DNA of 64,000 nucleotides, from contig CP107926.1 of the NCBI GenBank assembly GCA_036015235.1, positions 1,798,001 through 1,862,000 on the forward strand, read 5' to 3'. Made by a program: the position numbers and the translations under genes. Origin of the DNA: Streptomyces sp. NBC_00433. Its GTDB lineage: Bacteria; Actinomycetota; Actinomycetes; Streptomycetales; Streptomycetaceae. Below, piece after piece: positions 33,151 through 42,100 of the stretch; position 1 is the first letter of the stretch; each line of letters begins with the position of its first letter. A model generated the notes under the pieces. The model ran no database searches. It was not told where the DNA came from and worked only from the letters and a program-made list of their open reading frames with translations.

Positions 33151-33504
33151 TCACCTGCGATTCCCGCTGCCCGGCTGGGGGCGTGCGGCGATCGCCCGGT
33201 GGTGGCGGACGACCTCGTCGATGATGAAGTTCAGGAACTTCTCGGCGAAGGCCGGGTCGAGCCTGGCGTCCTCGGCGAGGCGGCGCAGCCGGGCGATCTG
33301 GTCGGCCTCGCGGGCCGGGTCGGCGGGGGGCAGGTCATGGGCGGCCTTCAGCTCGCCGACCTGCTGGGTGCACTTGAAGCGCTCGGCCAGCAGGTGCACC
33401 AGGGCGGCGTCCAGGTTGTCGATACTGCCGCGCAGTTCCCTCAGGCGCTGGAGTGCCTGCTCGTCACCCACCAGGGTGTGCTCGGCGGTCGGCTGGTCGC
33501 TCAT
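33151..33504 (-). CDS. Chorismate mutase, AroQ type (monofunctional)
   Basis: 117 aa all-helical protein that would rearrange chorismate to prephenate for Phe/Tyr synthesis. The AroQ pattern RLRELRGSIDNLDAALVHLLAERF (first helix), QVGELKAAHDLPP and the loop with READQIARLRRLAED are clear, carrying the catalytic Arg and Lys of the family. ATG 33504 was chosen because the preceding 13 residues from 33543 have no homology-like features. Divergent from fdhD; no other shikimate gene is nearby. It may serve primary metabolism or an aromatic specialised pathway. Confidence 0.88.
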   Translation of the reverse strand: MSDQPTAEHTLVGDEQALQRLRELRGSIDNLDAALVHLLAERFKCTQQVGELKAAHDLPPADPAREADQIARLRRLAEDARLDPAFAEKFLNFIIDEVVRHHRAIAARPQPGSGNRR

Positions 33505-33628
33505 CTCGGTCTGCCATCCTGGTAGGTCCGTGGCGCACGGCACGGCTGCACGCGGTCCTGATCACCCTATGACACCCTCACCGGGGCAAGGGCCGGGGCG
33601 GCAGGGGCGACGGAGGGACTGAGGGCGG

Positions 33629-34474
33629 ATGGGACGGGTCACCGAGAGGCGCCGGGTGCTGCGGATCCGCGGCGGGGCTGTCGACCACCGGGCCGACACC
33701 CTGGTCGCCGAGGAGCCGCTGGAGATCCGGCTGAACGGCCGCCCGCTGGCGATCACCATGCGGACGCCGGGTGACGATTTCGCGCTGGCCACGGGTTTCC
33801 TGGTCAGCGAGGGAGTGCTCGCCGCGGCGGACGAGGTCGCGAACGTCGTCTACTGCGCCGGTGCGACGGCGGACGGCGCGAACACGTACAACGTGGTGGA
33901 CGTGACGCTCGCCCGCGGGGTGCCGGTGCCGGACATCAGCCTGGAGCGCAACGTCTACACCTCCTCCTCGTGCGGGTTGTGCGGCAAGGCCAGCCTTGAC
34001 GCGGTCCGCACCGCGACCCGGCTGCCGATCGCCGGGACCGGGCTGCCGCGGCTGACTCCCGGGCTGCTGGCGGCACTTCCGGAGCGGCTGCGGGAGGGGC
34101 AGGCGGTCTTCGAGCGGACCGGCGGGCTGCACGCGGCCGCGCTCTTCACCGCCGGCGGCGAACTGCTCGACCTCAAGGAGGACGTCGGGCGGCACAACGC
34201 GGTGGACAAGCTGGTGGGGCGGGCACTGCGGGAGGGGCTGCTGCCGCTGGCGGACCGGGTGCTGATGGTGTCGGGCCGGGCGTCCTTCGAGCTGGTGCAG
34301 AAGGCGGTGATGGCGGGCATCCCGGTGCTGGCCGCGGTCTCGGCTCCGTCGTCGCTGGCGGTGGACCTGGCCAGGGAGAGCGGGCTGACGCTGGTCGGCT
34401 TCCTGCGCGGCGACTCCATGAACGTCTACGCGGGCGAGGACCGCATCGCGCTGGCGTCCGACCGGGCACACTGA
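33629..34474 (+). CDS. fdhD: Formate dehydrogenase accessory sulfurtransferase FdhD
   Basis: 281 aa cytoplasmic protein passing sulfur from a cysteine desulfurase to the bis-MGD cofactor of formate dehydrogenase. The conserved EEPLEIRLNG, the catalytic Cys115/Cys118 loop (SSSCGLCG), GGLHAAALF, DVGRHNAVDK and SGRASFELV blocks are all present at the usual spacing. ATG 33629 follows GAGGGACTGAGGGC. The formate dehydrogenase itself is not in this window, so it must act on a distant locus. Confidence 0.95.
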   Translation: MGRVTERRRVLRIRGGAVDHRADTLVAEEPLEIRLNGRPLAITMRTPGDDFALATGFLVSEGVLAAADEVANVVYCAGATADGANTYNVVDVTLARGVPVPDISLERNVYTSSSCGLCGKASLDAVRTATRLPIAGTGLPRLTPGLLAALPERLREGQAVFERTGGLHAAALFTAGGELLDLKEDVGRHNAVDKLVGRALREGLLPLADRVLMVSGRASFELVQKAVMAGIPVLAAVSAPSSLAVDLARESGLTLVGFLRGDSMNVYAGEDRIALASDRAH

Positions 34475-34619
34475 TCCGCGGCCGCCCGACCGGCGGACGC
34501 GTGGGTGGTGACGGGCGCCGGGGTGCCGCACACCGCCGCCACGGCCCGCGGTGGTCGCCGGATTCCCGCGGCCGGCCCCCGTACGCAAGGGGGCGCGATC
34601 AGGTTGGCCGGTTACCGCC

Positions 34620-34648
34620 CTGACCGCCATCACGCACCGCGATAACGT
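34620..34648 (+). promoter_or_regulatory. Putative promoter giving a leaderless lysR transcript
   Basis: CTGACC (34620-34625), 17-bp spacer, TAACGT (34643-34648). The ATG at 34655 lies 7 nt downstream of the -10 element and no Shine-Dalgarno precedes it, so transcription probably starts at the initiator codon. Confidence 0.5.
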
Positions 34649-34654
34649 GCCGCC

Positions 34655-35527
34655 ATGTTCGAGCCGGTCCAGTTGCGTACGTTCCTTGCCGTCGCGCAGA
34701 CGCTGAGCTTCACGCAGGCGGCGCACCGGCTGGGGCTGCGGCAGTCCACGGTCAGCCAGCACGTGCGGCGGCTGGAGGAGGCCGCGGGCTGCCGGCTCTT
34801 CCTGCGGGACACCCACGGGGTGGAGCTGACCGAGGACGGCGAGGCGATGCTCGGCTTCGCCCGCCCGATCCTGGAGGCCAACGAGCGGGCGGCGGCCTTC
34901 TTCGCCGGCACCCGGCTGCGCGGGCCGCTGCGGTTCGGGGTGTCGGAGGACTTCGTGCCGACCCGGCTGCCGGAGATCCTGGCGGCCTTCCGGCGCGACC
35001 ACCCCGAGGTGGATCTCGAACTGACCGTCGAGCTGTCCGGCACCCTGCACCAGCGGCTCGACGAGGGCGGGCTCGACCTGTGCCTGGCCAAACGGCACGG
35101 CCCCGAGGGCCCGGGACGGCTGGTGTGGCGGGACAAGCTGGTGTGGATCGGCGGCGAACGGCTGCGGCTGGACCCGCGGCACCCGGTGCCGCTGATCGCC
35201 TTCCCGCCGCCGGGGATCACCCGGGCCAGGGTGCTCGACGTGCTGGAGCGGCACGGCAGGGCGTGGCGGGTGGCCGGCACCAGCGGGTCGCTGAGCGGCC
35301 TGGTCGCGGCGGTCAGGGCGGGGCTCGGGGTGATGGCGCACGCGCAAGGGCTGATTCCGGCCGGTCTGGTACGGGTCCCGGCGCGGGCCTGCGGGCTGCC
35401 GGACCTCGGCGGGGTGGATTTCGTGCTGCTGCACGGCCGGCGGGACTCCCGCGCGCAGGAGGCGGCGGACGCGCTGGCCGATGCCGTCCTGGCGGGCGGC
35501 GACCTGCTGCACCGGCCGCTGCCGTGA
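34655..35527 (+). CDS. LysR-family transcriptional regulator
   Basis: 290 aa. The N-terminal winged helix (residues 1-60: LRTFLAVAQTLSFTQAAHRLGLRQSTVSQHVRRLEEAAG) is followed by a linker helix and a periplasmic-binding-like effector domain (90-290). The gap between it and fdhD is 180 bp. It is not obviously paired with a divergent target, so the regulon is unknown; the next gene in the same direction encodes an acyl-CoA synthetase about 300 bp away. The start appears leaderless. Confidence 0.9.
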   Translation: MFEPVQLRTFLAVAQTLSFTQAAHRLGLRQSTVSQHVRRLEEAAGCRLFLRDTHGVELTEDGEAMLGFARPILEANERAAAFFAGTRLRGPLRFGVSEDFVPTRLPEILAAFRRDHPEVDLELTVELSGTLHQRLDEGGLDLCLAKRHGPEGPGRLVWRDKLVWIGGERLRLDPRHPVPLIAFPPPGITRARVLDVLERHGRAWRVAGTSGSLSGLVAAVRAGLGVMAHAQGLIPAGLVRVPARACGLPDLGGVDFVLLHGRRDSRAQEAADALADAVLAGGDLLHRPLP

Positions 35528-35828
35528 CCGGCGGGAAGCGGTCGCGGCCCGGCCGCGCGGACCCGCGCCGCGAGCTGGGGCGCAGGGGGCGGGAGAGAGC
35601 CGAGAGGGTGGAGCGACCGTAACCGGCACGAGGGGATTTCGTGGAGATCCCGGCCCGCGGCGCCGCCGCGGCTGAACCCCGGATTCCGCCGACTTCCTTG
35701 TCACAGCCGGAAAACACCGCTCGACCAGCACAAACGTCCGAATCGGCGAGAGTTCGCGGCCCCTCCCGCGGGCCCGGCGGATCGGGTAGCTTACGGCCCC
35801 GCACTGAGCGGTCCTAGGAGAGCACCCG
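35528..35828. other. Intergenic region upstream of the acyl-CoA synthetase
   Basis: 301 bp without a gene. The first 120 bp are a GC-rich tail of the lysR unit; 35690-35760 is locally AT-richer and includes a TTGTCA (35698-35703) that could be a -35 hexamer, but no matching -10 was convincing. AGGAG just before the TTG start belongs to the next gene. Confidence 0.4.
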
Positions 35829-37655
35829 TTGCGTCAGTTCAGCATCCCCCCACTGGCCACCGCACCCCAGGCCGGCGGTTTGGCGGATGCCGTTTTCGGC
35901 AACGCCCGGCAGGCCCCCGACCAGGTGGTGCTGTCGCGCGCCGACGAGCACGGCGCATGGCAGGACATCAGCACCGCCGGCTTCCGCGACCAGGTGCTCG
36001 CGGTCGCCAAGGGCATGCTGGCCCAGGGCGTCCGCTTCGGCGACCGGGTCGCCATCATGTCCCGCACCCGCTACGAGTGGACGCTGTTCGACTTCGCCCT
36101 GTGGGCCATCGGCGCCCAGTCGGTGCCGATCTACCCGACCTCGTCCTCCGAGCAGGTCCGCTGGATGCTGCACGACTCGGGCGCCGTCGCGGCGGTCGTG
36201 GAGCACGAGGACCACGCGATGACGATCGGCGCCGCCGTCGACGAGCTGCCCCGGCTGCACCGGCTGTGGCAGCTGGACGCGGGCTGCGTCGAGGAGCTTT
36301 CCGAGGCCGGCCGGCACATCGGCGACGACGTGGTGGAGCGGCACCGGCTGGCCGTGACGCCGGACGCGGTCGCGACGGTCATCTACACCTCGGGCACCAC
36401 GGGCCGCCCCAGGGGATGCGTCATCACCCACGCCAACTTCATGGCGGAGACCGACAACGTGGTGGCCCGCTGGGAGCCGGTCTTCTCCAGCAAGCCCGGC
36501 GAGGAGCCGTCGACGCTGCTCTTCCTGCCGCTCGCGCACGTCTTCGGCCGGATGGTCGAGGTGGCCTGCGTGCGGCACCGGATCAGGCTCGGGCACCAGC
36601 CGAGCATGACGGCCTCCGACCTGATCCCCTCGCTCGCCGGCTTCCGGCCGACCTTCGTGCTGGCCGTGCCCTACGTCTTCGAGAAGGTCTTCCAGGCCGC
36701 CCGCCGCAAGGCGGAGCGCGGCGGGAAGCTGGGCCCCTTCGACAAGGCCGTGGAGATCGCGGTGCGGCACGCGGAGGCGGTCGAGGCCAGGGCGTTCGGC
36801 ACCGGCCCTGGGCCGAGCGCCGGGCTGCGGATGCAGCACCAGCTCTACGAGAAGCTGGTCTACAGCAAGGTGCGCGACGCCCTCGGCGGCCGGGTGCGGC
36901 ACGCGATCTCCGGCGGCTCGGCGATGGAGCGGCGGATCGGGCTGTTCTTCTCCGGCGCGGGCGTGACGATCTACGAGGGCTACGGCCTCACCGAGACCAC
37001 CGCGGCGGCGACCGCGAACCCGCCCGAGCAGACCCGTTTCGGCACGGTCGGCCTGCCGGTGCCCGGGACGACCGTGCTGATCGCCGAGGACGGCGAGATC
37101 TGGCTGCGCGGCGGGCAGGTCTTCACCGGCTACCTCAACAACGCCAAGGCGACCGAGGAGGTGCTGCGGGACGGCTGGCTGGCCACCGGCGACATCGGCG
37201 CGCTCGACGAGGACGGCTATCTGACCATCACCGGGCGGAAGAAGGAGATCCTGGTGACCAGCGGCGGCAAGAGCGTCTCGCCGATCGCGCTGGAGGACCG
37301 GGTGCGGGCGCACCCGCTGGTGGGGCAGTGCGTGGTGGTCGGCAACGACCGGCCTTTCGTGGCGGCCCTGGTGACACTGGACCCGGAGGCGGTGTCGCAC
37401 TGGCTGACGATGCGCGGCAAGCCGCGCCTCGGGCCGTCGGAGCTGCTGCACGACCCGGACCTGGAGATGGAGATCCGGCGGGCGGTCGTCGCCGCCAACA
37501 CGCTGGTCTCGCAGGCCGAGTCGATCAGGACCTTCCGGATACTGGCCACGCAGTTCAGCGAGGAGCGCGGCACCCTGACGCCGTCGCTGAAGCTCAAGCG
37601 GCGGGCGATCGAGTCGGTGTACGCGACGGAGATCGAGGCGCTCTACCGGGCGTGA
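35829..37655 (+). CDS. Long-chain fatty-acid-CoA ligase (FadD15-like)
   Basis: 608 aa adenylate-forming enzyme activating fatty acids to acyl-CoA. The AMP-binding motif YTSGTTGRPRG, the core YGLTET and the ATGDIG / K-containing C-terminal hinge (ITGRKKEILVTSGGKSVSP) mark the long-chain synthetase group of bacterial FadD15/FAA1 type. It starts with TTG (35829) behind CTAGGAGAG, a clear ribosome site; no ATG or GTG fits. It stands alone, converging on the decayed EccC-like gene with 7 bp between. Likely cytosolic or membrane-associated, feeding beta-oxidation or lipid synthesis. Confidence 0.92.
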   Translation: MRQFSIPPLATAPQAGGLADAVFGNARQAPDQVVLSRADEHGAWQDISTAGFRDQVLAVAKGMLAQGVRFGDRVAIMSRTRYEWTLFDFALWAIGAQSVPIYPTSSSEQVRWMLHDSGAVAAVVEHEDHAMTIGAAVDELPRLHRLWQLDAGCVEELSEAGRHIGDDVVERHRLAVTPDAVATVIYTSGTTGRPRGCVITHANFMAETDNVVARWEPVFSSKPGEEPSTLLFLPLAHVFGRMVEVACVRHRIRLGHQPSMTASDLIPSLAGFRPTFVLAVPYVFEKVFQAARRKAERGGKLGPFDKAVEIAVRHAEAVEARAFGTGPGPSAGLRMQHQLYEKLVYSKVRDALGGRVRHAISGGSAMERRIGLFFSGAGVTIYEGYGLTETTAAATANPPEQTRFGTVGLPVPGTTVLIAEDGEIWLRGGQVFTGYLNNAKATEEVLRDGWLATGDIGALDEDGYLTITGRKKEILVTSGGKSVSPIALEDRVRAHPLVGQCVVVGNDRPFVAALVTLDPEAVSHWLTMRGKPRLGPSELLHDPDLEMEIRRAVVAANTLVSQAESIRTFRILATQFSEERGTLTPSLKLKRRAIESVYATEIEALYRA

Positions 37656-37662
37656 GCGGGTC

Positions 37663-38779
37663 TCACTGGCGTGCGGGGCCGTCCGCGCACAGGTCGGCGA
37701 GGTCGCGCTCGTCGGGGGCGCCGGGGGCGCCGGGGCGGAAGGCGTAGACCTCGCCCGGGGTCCACTGGCCGCCGTCGAGGCGGACCGTGCGGACCGCGAG
37801 GATGTGGGCGCCGCCCTCCCTGGCCACGAACAGCTCGTTGTAGCCGTTGCGCTCCTCGGTGTCCCGGCTGGCCAGCGCCGGCGCCCCGGCGATCCGCTCG
37901 GCCTGCCGGGCGTCGAGGTCGGCGATCACGCTGGTGACATGGGGCAGTTCGGCGACCGGGCCGAAGGCGGTGCCGCCCTTGTAGTCGACCAGCACGAAGA
38001 TCATCTCGTCCGGCCGGTTGGCGAGCCTGGTGGCCTGCGTCCTGAGCTGGACCGCGAGCGCGTCGCGCGCTTGCGTCTCCCGGGCGCGGGCACCGCCGCG
38101 CCACCAGGGTGTGGGCAGCGTGTTCGCGAATGGCCGTGAGGGGCTCGGGCCGGGAGCGGGGCGGCCGGGTGAAGAGCAGGGTGCCGCCGTCTCCCCGGGG
38201 CAGCGGCTGGGGCTCGGTCTCACGCTGCGGCCGCCACCGCAGGCACCGGCCGTCCACCGTCAGCAGCATCCCGGCGTCCCAGACGTCGTGGCGCCTGCCG
38301 GCACGGCCGTCGAGGAGGACGGTCCGGTCCCGGGCATCAGCAGCCGAGGGCAAGTGGTCGAACAGGTCGGCGAGCACCCGGTCGTCGTAGAAGAGCAGAG
38401 TGTTGTGGAAGAGCCCGGAGTCGTAGGTCCGCACCGTGCCCGCGCCCTCCCCCGCGACGACCCGCACCTCGGTATTCCCCGCGATGCCGGTCCCGGCCAC
38501 CTGGGTGCCGAAGCCGACGCGTGAGCCGTCGCGCAGTGGCGACTCCGCGAGCGTCATCGTGGCCGGCAGCGGTGTGCTGCCGACGTAGAGCATCGGAACG
38601 GTGAAGGCCGGGTCCTCGGGCGCGAAGTAGCCGGCGTCGGGTGCGACCCCGGCCACCCGCCGGCGGCCCCAGACACGCTGGAAATACTCGGCGATCTCCC
38701 GCATCACCGTGGACTCCGGCGCGGTCAGCTCGATGTCGTGCTCGTCCCTGCCCGCCACCACGGTCAGTATCCTGCGCAT
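37663..38779 (-). pseudogene. Remnant of a type VII secretion EccC/FtsK-SpoIIIE ATPase gene
   Basis: From ATG 38779 one frame encodes about 210 residues with the N-terminal ubiquitin/FHA-like region of actinomycete EccC proteins, ending in the conserved LLFTRPPRSRPEP segment. Around 38100-38160 homology continues in another frame: a coiled stretch (ARETQARDALAVQLRTQA), then DEMIFVLVDYKGGTAFGPVAELPHV and DLDARQAERI, which match the FtsK domain just after its P-loop. The two membrane segments, the Walker A motif and everything beyond the first ATPase domain are missing, and the C-terminal about 60 residues are unrelated. A frameshift plus at least two deletions make it non-functional. Confidence 0.7.
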
Positions 38780-38835
38780 CGACGTGCCGCCCCGATCCTG
38801 GTCCTCGTCCCGTCCCCGGGTCCCGCTGTCCCCGC

Positions 38836-39516
38836 TCAGCGGTCCACACCGGGGAGCGTGCCCTGGCCGCCATGCAACTGCAGGGTGCTGGAGCTGAACT
38901 CGGCCTGCCAGTCGGCGGTCTCGCCGTCGACATAGCCGCGTACGGCACCGGACAGCCGGTGGATGAGCGCCAACTGCCTCTCCACCTCGGCGGGTTCGAG
39001 CAGCCGTCCCGGGACGTCGGCGCCGGGGCCGGCCCGCAGCACGTCGGTGGCCCACTCCAGGCGTACGGCGTTCAGCTCGGTGCGCAGGGCGTGCGCGACG
39101 ACGATGTCCCGCATCCAGCCGGCCGACACCCCGAAGAAGTGGTCGAAGCCTTTGCAGCCCGCGGCGACCGCGAGCAGCACATAGCCCCAGCCCTGCCCCG
39201 AGCCGCCGTAGGCGGCCGTGCCGAGCGGCACCGCGGTGCCGGCCACCGCGAAGGTGATGGCCAGGCCCTGGAGCAGCCGGGAGCCGACGCGCTTGAGCCG
39301 CTTGTCGCGCAGATACCAGTCGATGGCCGCCTCGGTGTCCTGCTCGGCCCAGGCCCGCAGCCCGGCCAACGTCTCGCGCTGCACCGCGGGGTCGGCGGCC
39401 GCGGCGGCGGGCACGTCGGGGAAGGGCTGCGGCTCCAGGTCACCGCGCCGCCATGCGCGGCGCCGCGCCGCCGGTACTCCGGCCCCCGCCGTCGTCGGCC
39501 CGTCATGGCCCGCCAT
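38836..39516 (-). CDS. SLATT-like two-transmembrane protein
   Basis: 226 aa. After a polar N-terminus, residues 60-80 (DTEAAIDWYLRDKRLKRVGSRLL) and two membrane segments (about 82-102 and 110-127) give the layout of SLATT domains, which in other bacteria are effector-like components of nucleotide-signalling defence systems. The rest is helical and soluble. GGGGAGCGGGACC precedes ATG 39516. It is 57 bp upstream of the EccC remnant on the same strand, so the two may once have formed a unit. The assignment is by pattern, not search; a plain membrane protein of unknown function is the alternative. Confidence 0.6.
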   Translation of the reverse strand: MAGHDGPTTAGAGVPAARRRAWRRGDLEPQPFPDVPAAAAADPAVQRETLAGLRAWAEQDTEAAIDWYLRDKRLKRVGSRLLQGLAITFAVAGTAVPLGTAAYGGSGQGWGYVLLAVAAGCKGFDHFFGVSAGWMRDIVVAHALRTELNAVRLEWATDVLRAGPGADVPGRLLEPAEVERQLALIHRLSGAVRGYVDGETADWQAEFSSSTLQLHGGQGTLPGVDR

Positions 39517-39717
39517 CGGTCCCGCTCCCCTCACCTGCCCGAGCCTGGACCCTGGGTCCCCGCGCGAGAGGTTATCGGCTCGGTCGCCGCGGGGCGCGGG
39601 AATGCGCCGATCGGTCGCCGGGTTGTACGCGCGTGCCGGTGCACCCCCGCCGGTCCGGCACAATCGACCGGCGCGCACAGGCGCACCGCGTACCCCCGAC
39701 GTAAGGATCGACGGCCC

Positions 39718-40548
39718 GTGAGCAATATCTCCCCCGCCATCACCCTCAACAACGGCGTGCTGATGCCGCAACTGGGCTTCGGCGTCTGGCAGGTCCCGGA
39801 CGACGAGGCGACCGCTGCCGTCACCACCGCGCTGGAAGCGGGCTACCGCAGCATCGACACCGCCTCGCTGTACGCCAACGAGGAGGGCACGGGCCGGGCG
39901 GTGGCGGCCTCCGGGCTGCCGCGCGAGGAGCTGTTCGTCACCACCAAACTGCACAATCCAGACCAGGGTTACGACCAGGCGCTGCGGGCCTTCGACCTCT
40001 CGCTGGCCAAGCTGGGCCTGGACTACGTGGACCTGTACCTGATCCACTGGCCGCAGCCGCGGCGCGACGCGTATACGGACACCTGGCGCGCGCTGGAGCG
40101 GATCGCGGCCGACGGCCGGGCGCGGGCCATCGGGGTCTCCAACTTCCAGCCCGCGCACCTGCGCCGGCTGATGGACGGGTCCGACGTGGTGCCCGCGGTG
40201 AACCAGATCGAGCTGCACCCGCAGCTGGCCCAGTCCGAACTCCGGTCCCTGCACGCGCAGCTCGGCATCGCGACCGAGGCGTGGTCGCCACTGGGCCAGG
40301 GCAAGGGTCTGCTGGACAACCCCGTGATCGCCAAGATCGCGGCACGGCACGGGCGGACCGCGGCACAGGTGGTGCTGAGGTGGCACCTGCAACTGGGGAA
40401 CGTCGTCATCCCCAAGTCGGTGACGCCGTCCAGGATCCGGGAGAACATCGACATCTTCGACTTCGAACTGCCGCCCGCCGACCTCGCGGAGCTGGCGGCG
40501 CTGGACGACGGCACCCGGCTCGGCCCCGATCCCGACACCTTCGGCTGA
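39718..40548 (+). CDS. Aldo/keto reductase (AKR5-like)
   Basis: 276 aa NADPH-dependent TIM-barrel reductase. The catalytic tetrad is visible as Asp/Tyr in GYRSIDTASLYANE, Lys in FVTTKLHN and His in YLIHWP; the C-terminal NADPH loop IPKSVTPSRIREN is complete. It is close to 2,5-diketo-D-gluconate reductase-type enzymes, which act on many aldehydes. GTG 39718 follows AAGGA. Followed by a 9-bp hairpin, so monocistronic. The natural substrate cannot be assigned. Confidence 0.92.
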   Translation: MSNISPAITLNNGVLMPQLGFGVWQVPDDEATAAVTTALEAGYRSIDTASLYANEEGTGRAVAASGLPREELFVTTKLHNPDQGYDQALRAFDLSLAKLGLDYVDLYLIHWPQPRRDAYTDTWRALERIAADGRARAIGVSNFQPAHLRRLMDGSDVVPAVNQIELHPQLAQSELRSLHAQLGIATEAWSPLGQGKGLLDNPVIAKIAARHGRTAAQVVLRWHLQLGNVVIPKSVTPSRIRENIDIFDFELPPADLAELAALDDGTRLGPDPDTFG

Positions 40549-40558
40549 TCCCATACGT

Positions 40559-40592
40559 AACAGCAGCGCAAGGTCCCGGGCAGGCTGCTGTT
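40559..40592 (+). terminator. Hairpin after the aldo/keto reductase gene
   Basis: AACAGCAGC (40559-40567) pairs perfectly with GCTGCTGTT (40584-40592) across a 16-nt loop, 11 nt after the stop codon and 27 nt before the methyltransferase start. It could terminate the first gene or influence the second. Confidence 0.5.
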
Positions 40593-40618
40593 CATCGGCG
40601 GCCCCTAGCATCGGCCGC

Positions 40619-41350
40619 ATGCTGGACTATGACGTGGAGGCGGCGCGCTACGACGCGACGCGCGGCGGAGTGCCGCGGGCGCACGCGGCGGCGCGGGCCG
40701 TGCTCGCACTCGTGCCGGAGCGGGCCCGCACTCTGCTGGACGTGGGGTGCGGGACCGGTCTGGTGACCGAGCGGCTGGCACGTCCCGGCCTCCAGGTCTT
40801 CGGGGTGGACGCGGCGGCCGGGATGGCGCGTACCGCGGCCGACCGGATCGGCGGCACCGTGGTGCGCGGCAACTGCCACCGGCTGCCCTTCGCCGACGAG
40901 TCGCTCGACGCGGTGAGTGCGGTGTGGCTGCTGCACCTGCTGCCCGACGCGCTCACGGTGGTCGCCGAATGCGCCCGGGTGCTGCGGCCCGGCGGGGTCT
41001 TCGTGACCACCGTCGACAAGGACGCGGGGCACGACGTGAACAGCGACGTCGACCAGTTGCTCGCCCCCTACCGCGTGCAGCGGGCCTTCGACGCGGCGCC
41101 GCGCGTCCAGGCGGCGGCCTGCGAGCACGGCCTGAGCCGGGTCGGCGAGGCCCGCTTCACCGGCCACGGCCAGGGCAGGTCCCCCAACGGCACGGCCGAC
41201 GACGTGAGCCGCGGCTACTTCGCCTCGGCGCTGTCCCTGGACGAGGCCCAGGCGTCGGCGCTGGCCGGCCGCCTCTGCGACCTGCCCAGTCCCGACGTGC
41301 CGCGGGCGGACCCGGTCTACCGGCTGCTGGCGCTGCGCAAGACGGCCTGA
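40619..41350 (+). CDS. Class I SAM-dependent methyltransferase
   Basis: 243 aa. SAM-binding motif I LLDVGCGTGLVTERL lies at about residues 40-54, followed by the acidic GVDAAAGMARTAADR and the LDAVSAVWLLHLL motif of Methyltransf_11 enzymes; the C-terminal half is variable. The ATG at 40619 has no Shine-Dalgarno but TAGCAT ends 7 nt before it, so a leaderless message is likely. The neighbours give no hint about the methyl acceptor. Confidence 0.88.
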   Translation: MLDYDVEAARYDATRGGVPRAHAAARAVLALVPERARTLLDVGCGTGLVTERLARPGLQVFGVDAAAGMARTAADRIGGTVVRGNCHRLPFADESLDAVSAVWLLHLLPDALTVVAECARVLRPGGVFVTTVDKDAGHDVNSDVDQLLAPYRVQRAFDAAPRVQAAACEHGLSRVGEARFTGHGQGRSPNGTADDVSRGYFASALSLDEAQASALAGRLCDLPSPDVPRADPVYRLLALRKTA

Positions 41351-41380
41351 CGCACCGCAGGACGAGCCGGACGGGCCTGC

Positions 41381-42100
41381 TCAGGCCTTGAGTTGGGCCA
41401 GCGCGGCGACGAGCCACTCCTCCATGGCCTGGTGGGTCACCCCGAGGGCGATGAGGGCCCGCGCCGAGGGGTCCTGGTCGTCGCTGAGCACACCGAGCAG
41501 GATGTGTTCGGTGCCGACGTAGTTGTGGCCCAGGCGCAGCGCCTCGCGGAGGACCAGTTGCAGGGTCTTCTTGGCGGCCGGGCTGATCGGCATGTGGCCC
41601 TTGAGCGGCTTCGGCTCGTCGCCCTGGGTGGCGACGGCGGCGCGTACCGCCGCACGGGTGGTGCCGAGGTCGGTGAGGGCGCGGGTCGCGAAGGTGGTGT
41701 CCTGCTCGTCGAGCAGGCCGAGGACCAGGTGCTCCGGCTGGATGTCGCCGTGCCGCGCCGCGCGGGCCTCCTCCTGCGCCACGCCGACGGCCTTGCGGGC
41801 GCGCTCGGTGAAGCGGCTGAAGGACGCGTCCACATTGAGCTCGACGTCCTCCGGGATCCTGGGCACGAAGCGCTTCTGCGCGGCCTGCTTGCTCACCCCC
41901 ATGTGCTGCCCGATGTCGGTCCAGGACGCGCCCGCGCGCCGGGCCTGGTCCACGAAGTGGCCGATGAGGTGGTCGGCGACGTCGTCCAGGTACGCGGCGA
42001 CGGTCACCGCGCGTTCGAGGTCGGCGAGGGGGTCGCTGTCGGGGTGCTGCTCTTTGACGTAGTCGATGAGGTCGCTGAGGCGTACCGGGTGCTGAGTCAT
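41381..42100 (-). CDS. HTH-ClpN hybrid protein (Clp N-terminal repeat domain with DNA-binding helix)
   Basis: 239 aa. Residues 1-75 contain a helix-turn-helix of the type ASWTDIGQHMGVSKQAAQKRF, and residues 90-239 carry two Clp-N repeats (FTERARKAVGVAQEEARAARHGDIQPEHLVLGLL and ISPAAKKTLQLVLREALRLGHNYVGTEHILLGVL) as in ClpA/ClpC, but no AAA+ ATPase domain. It probably combines DNA binding with recognition of degradation substrates or adaptors. The promoter lies inside two palindromes immediately upstream, and the ATG directly abuts one of them, which points to autoregulation from a leaderless mRNA. Confidence 0.85.
   Translation of the reverse strand: MTQHPVRLSDLIDYVKEQHPDSDPLADLERAVTVAAYLDDVADHLIGHFVDQARRAGASWTDIGQHMGVSKQAAQKRFVPRIPEDVELNVDASFSRFTERARKAVGVAQEEARAARHGDIQPEHLVLGLLDEQDTTFATRALTDLGTTRAAVRAAVATQGDEPKPLKGHMPISPAAKKTLQLVLREALRLGHNYVGTEHILLGVLSDDQDPSARALIALGVTHQAMEEWLVAALAQLKA

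Noticed and set aside
38836..40620. 594-codon minus-strand frame reaching far beyond the SLATT-like gene
   Set aside because: The portion above 39516 is antisense to the intact aldo/keto reductase gene; the clear ribosome site at ATG 39516 defines the real start.
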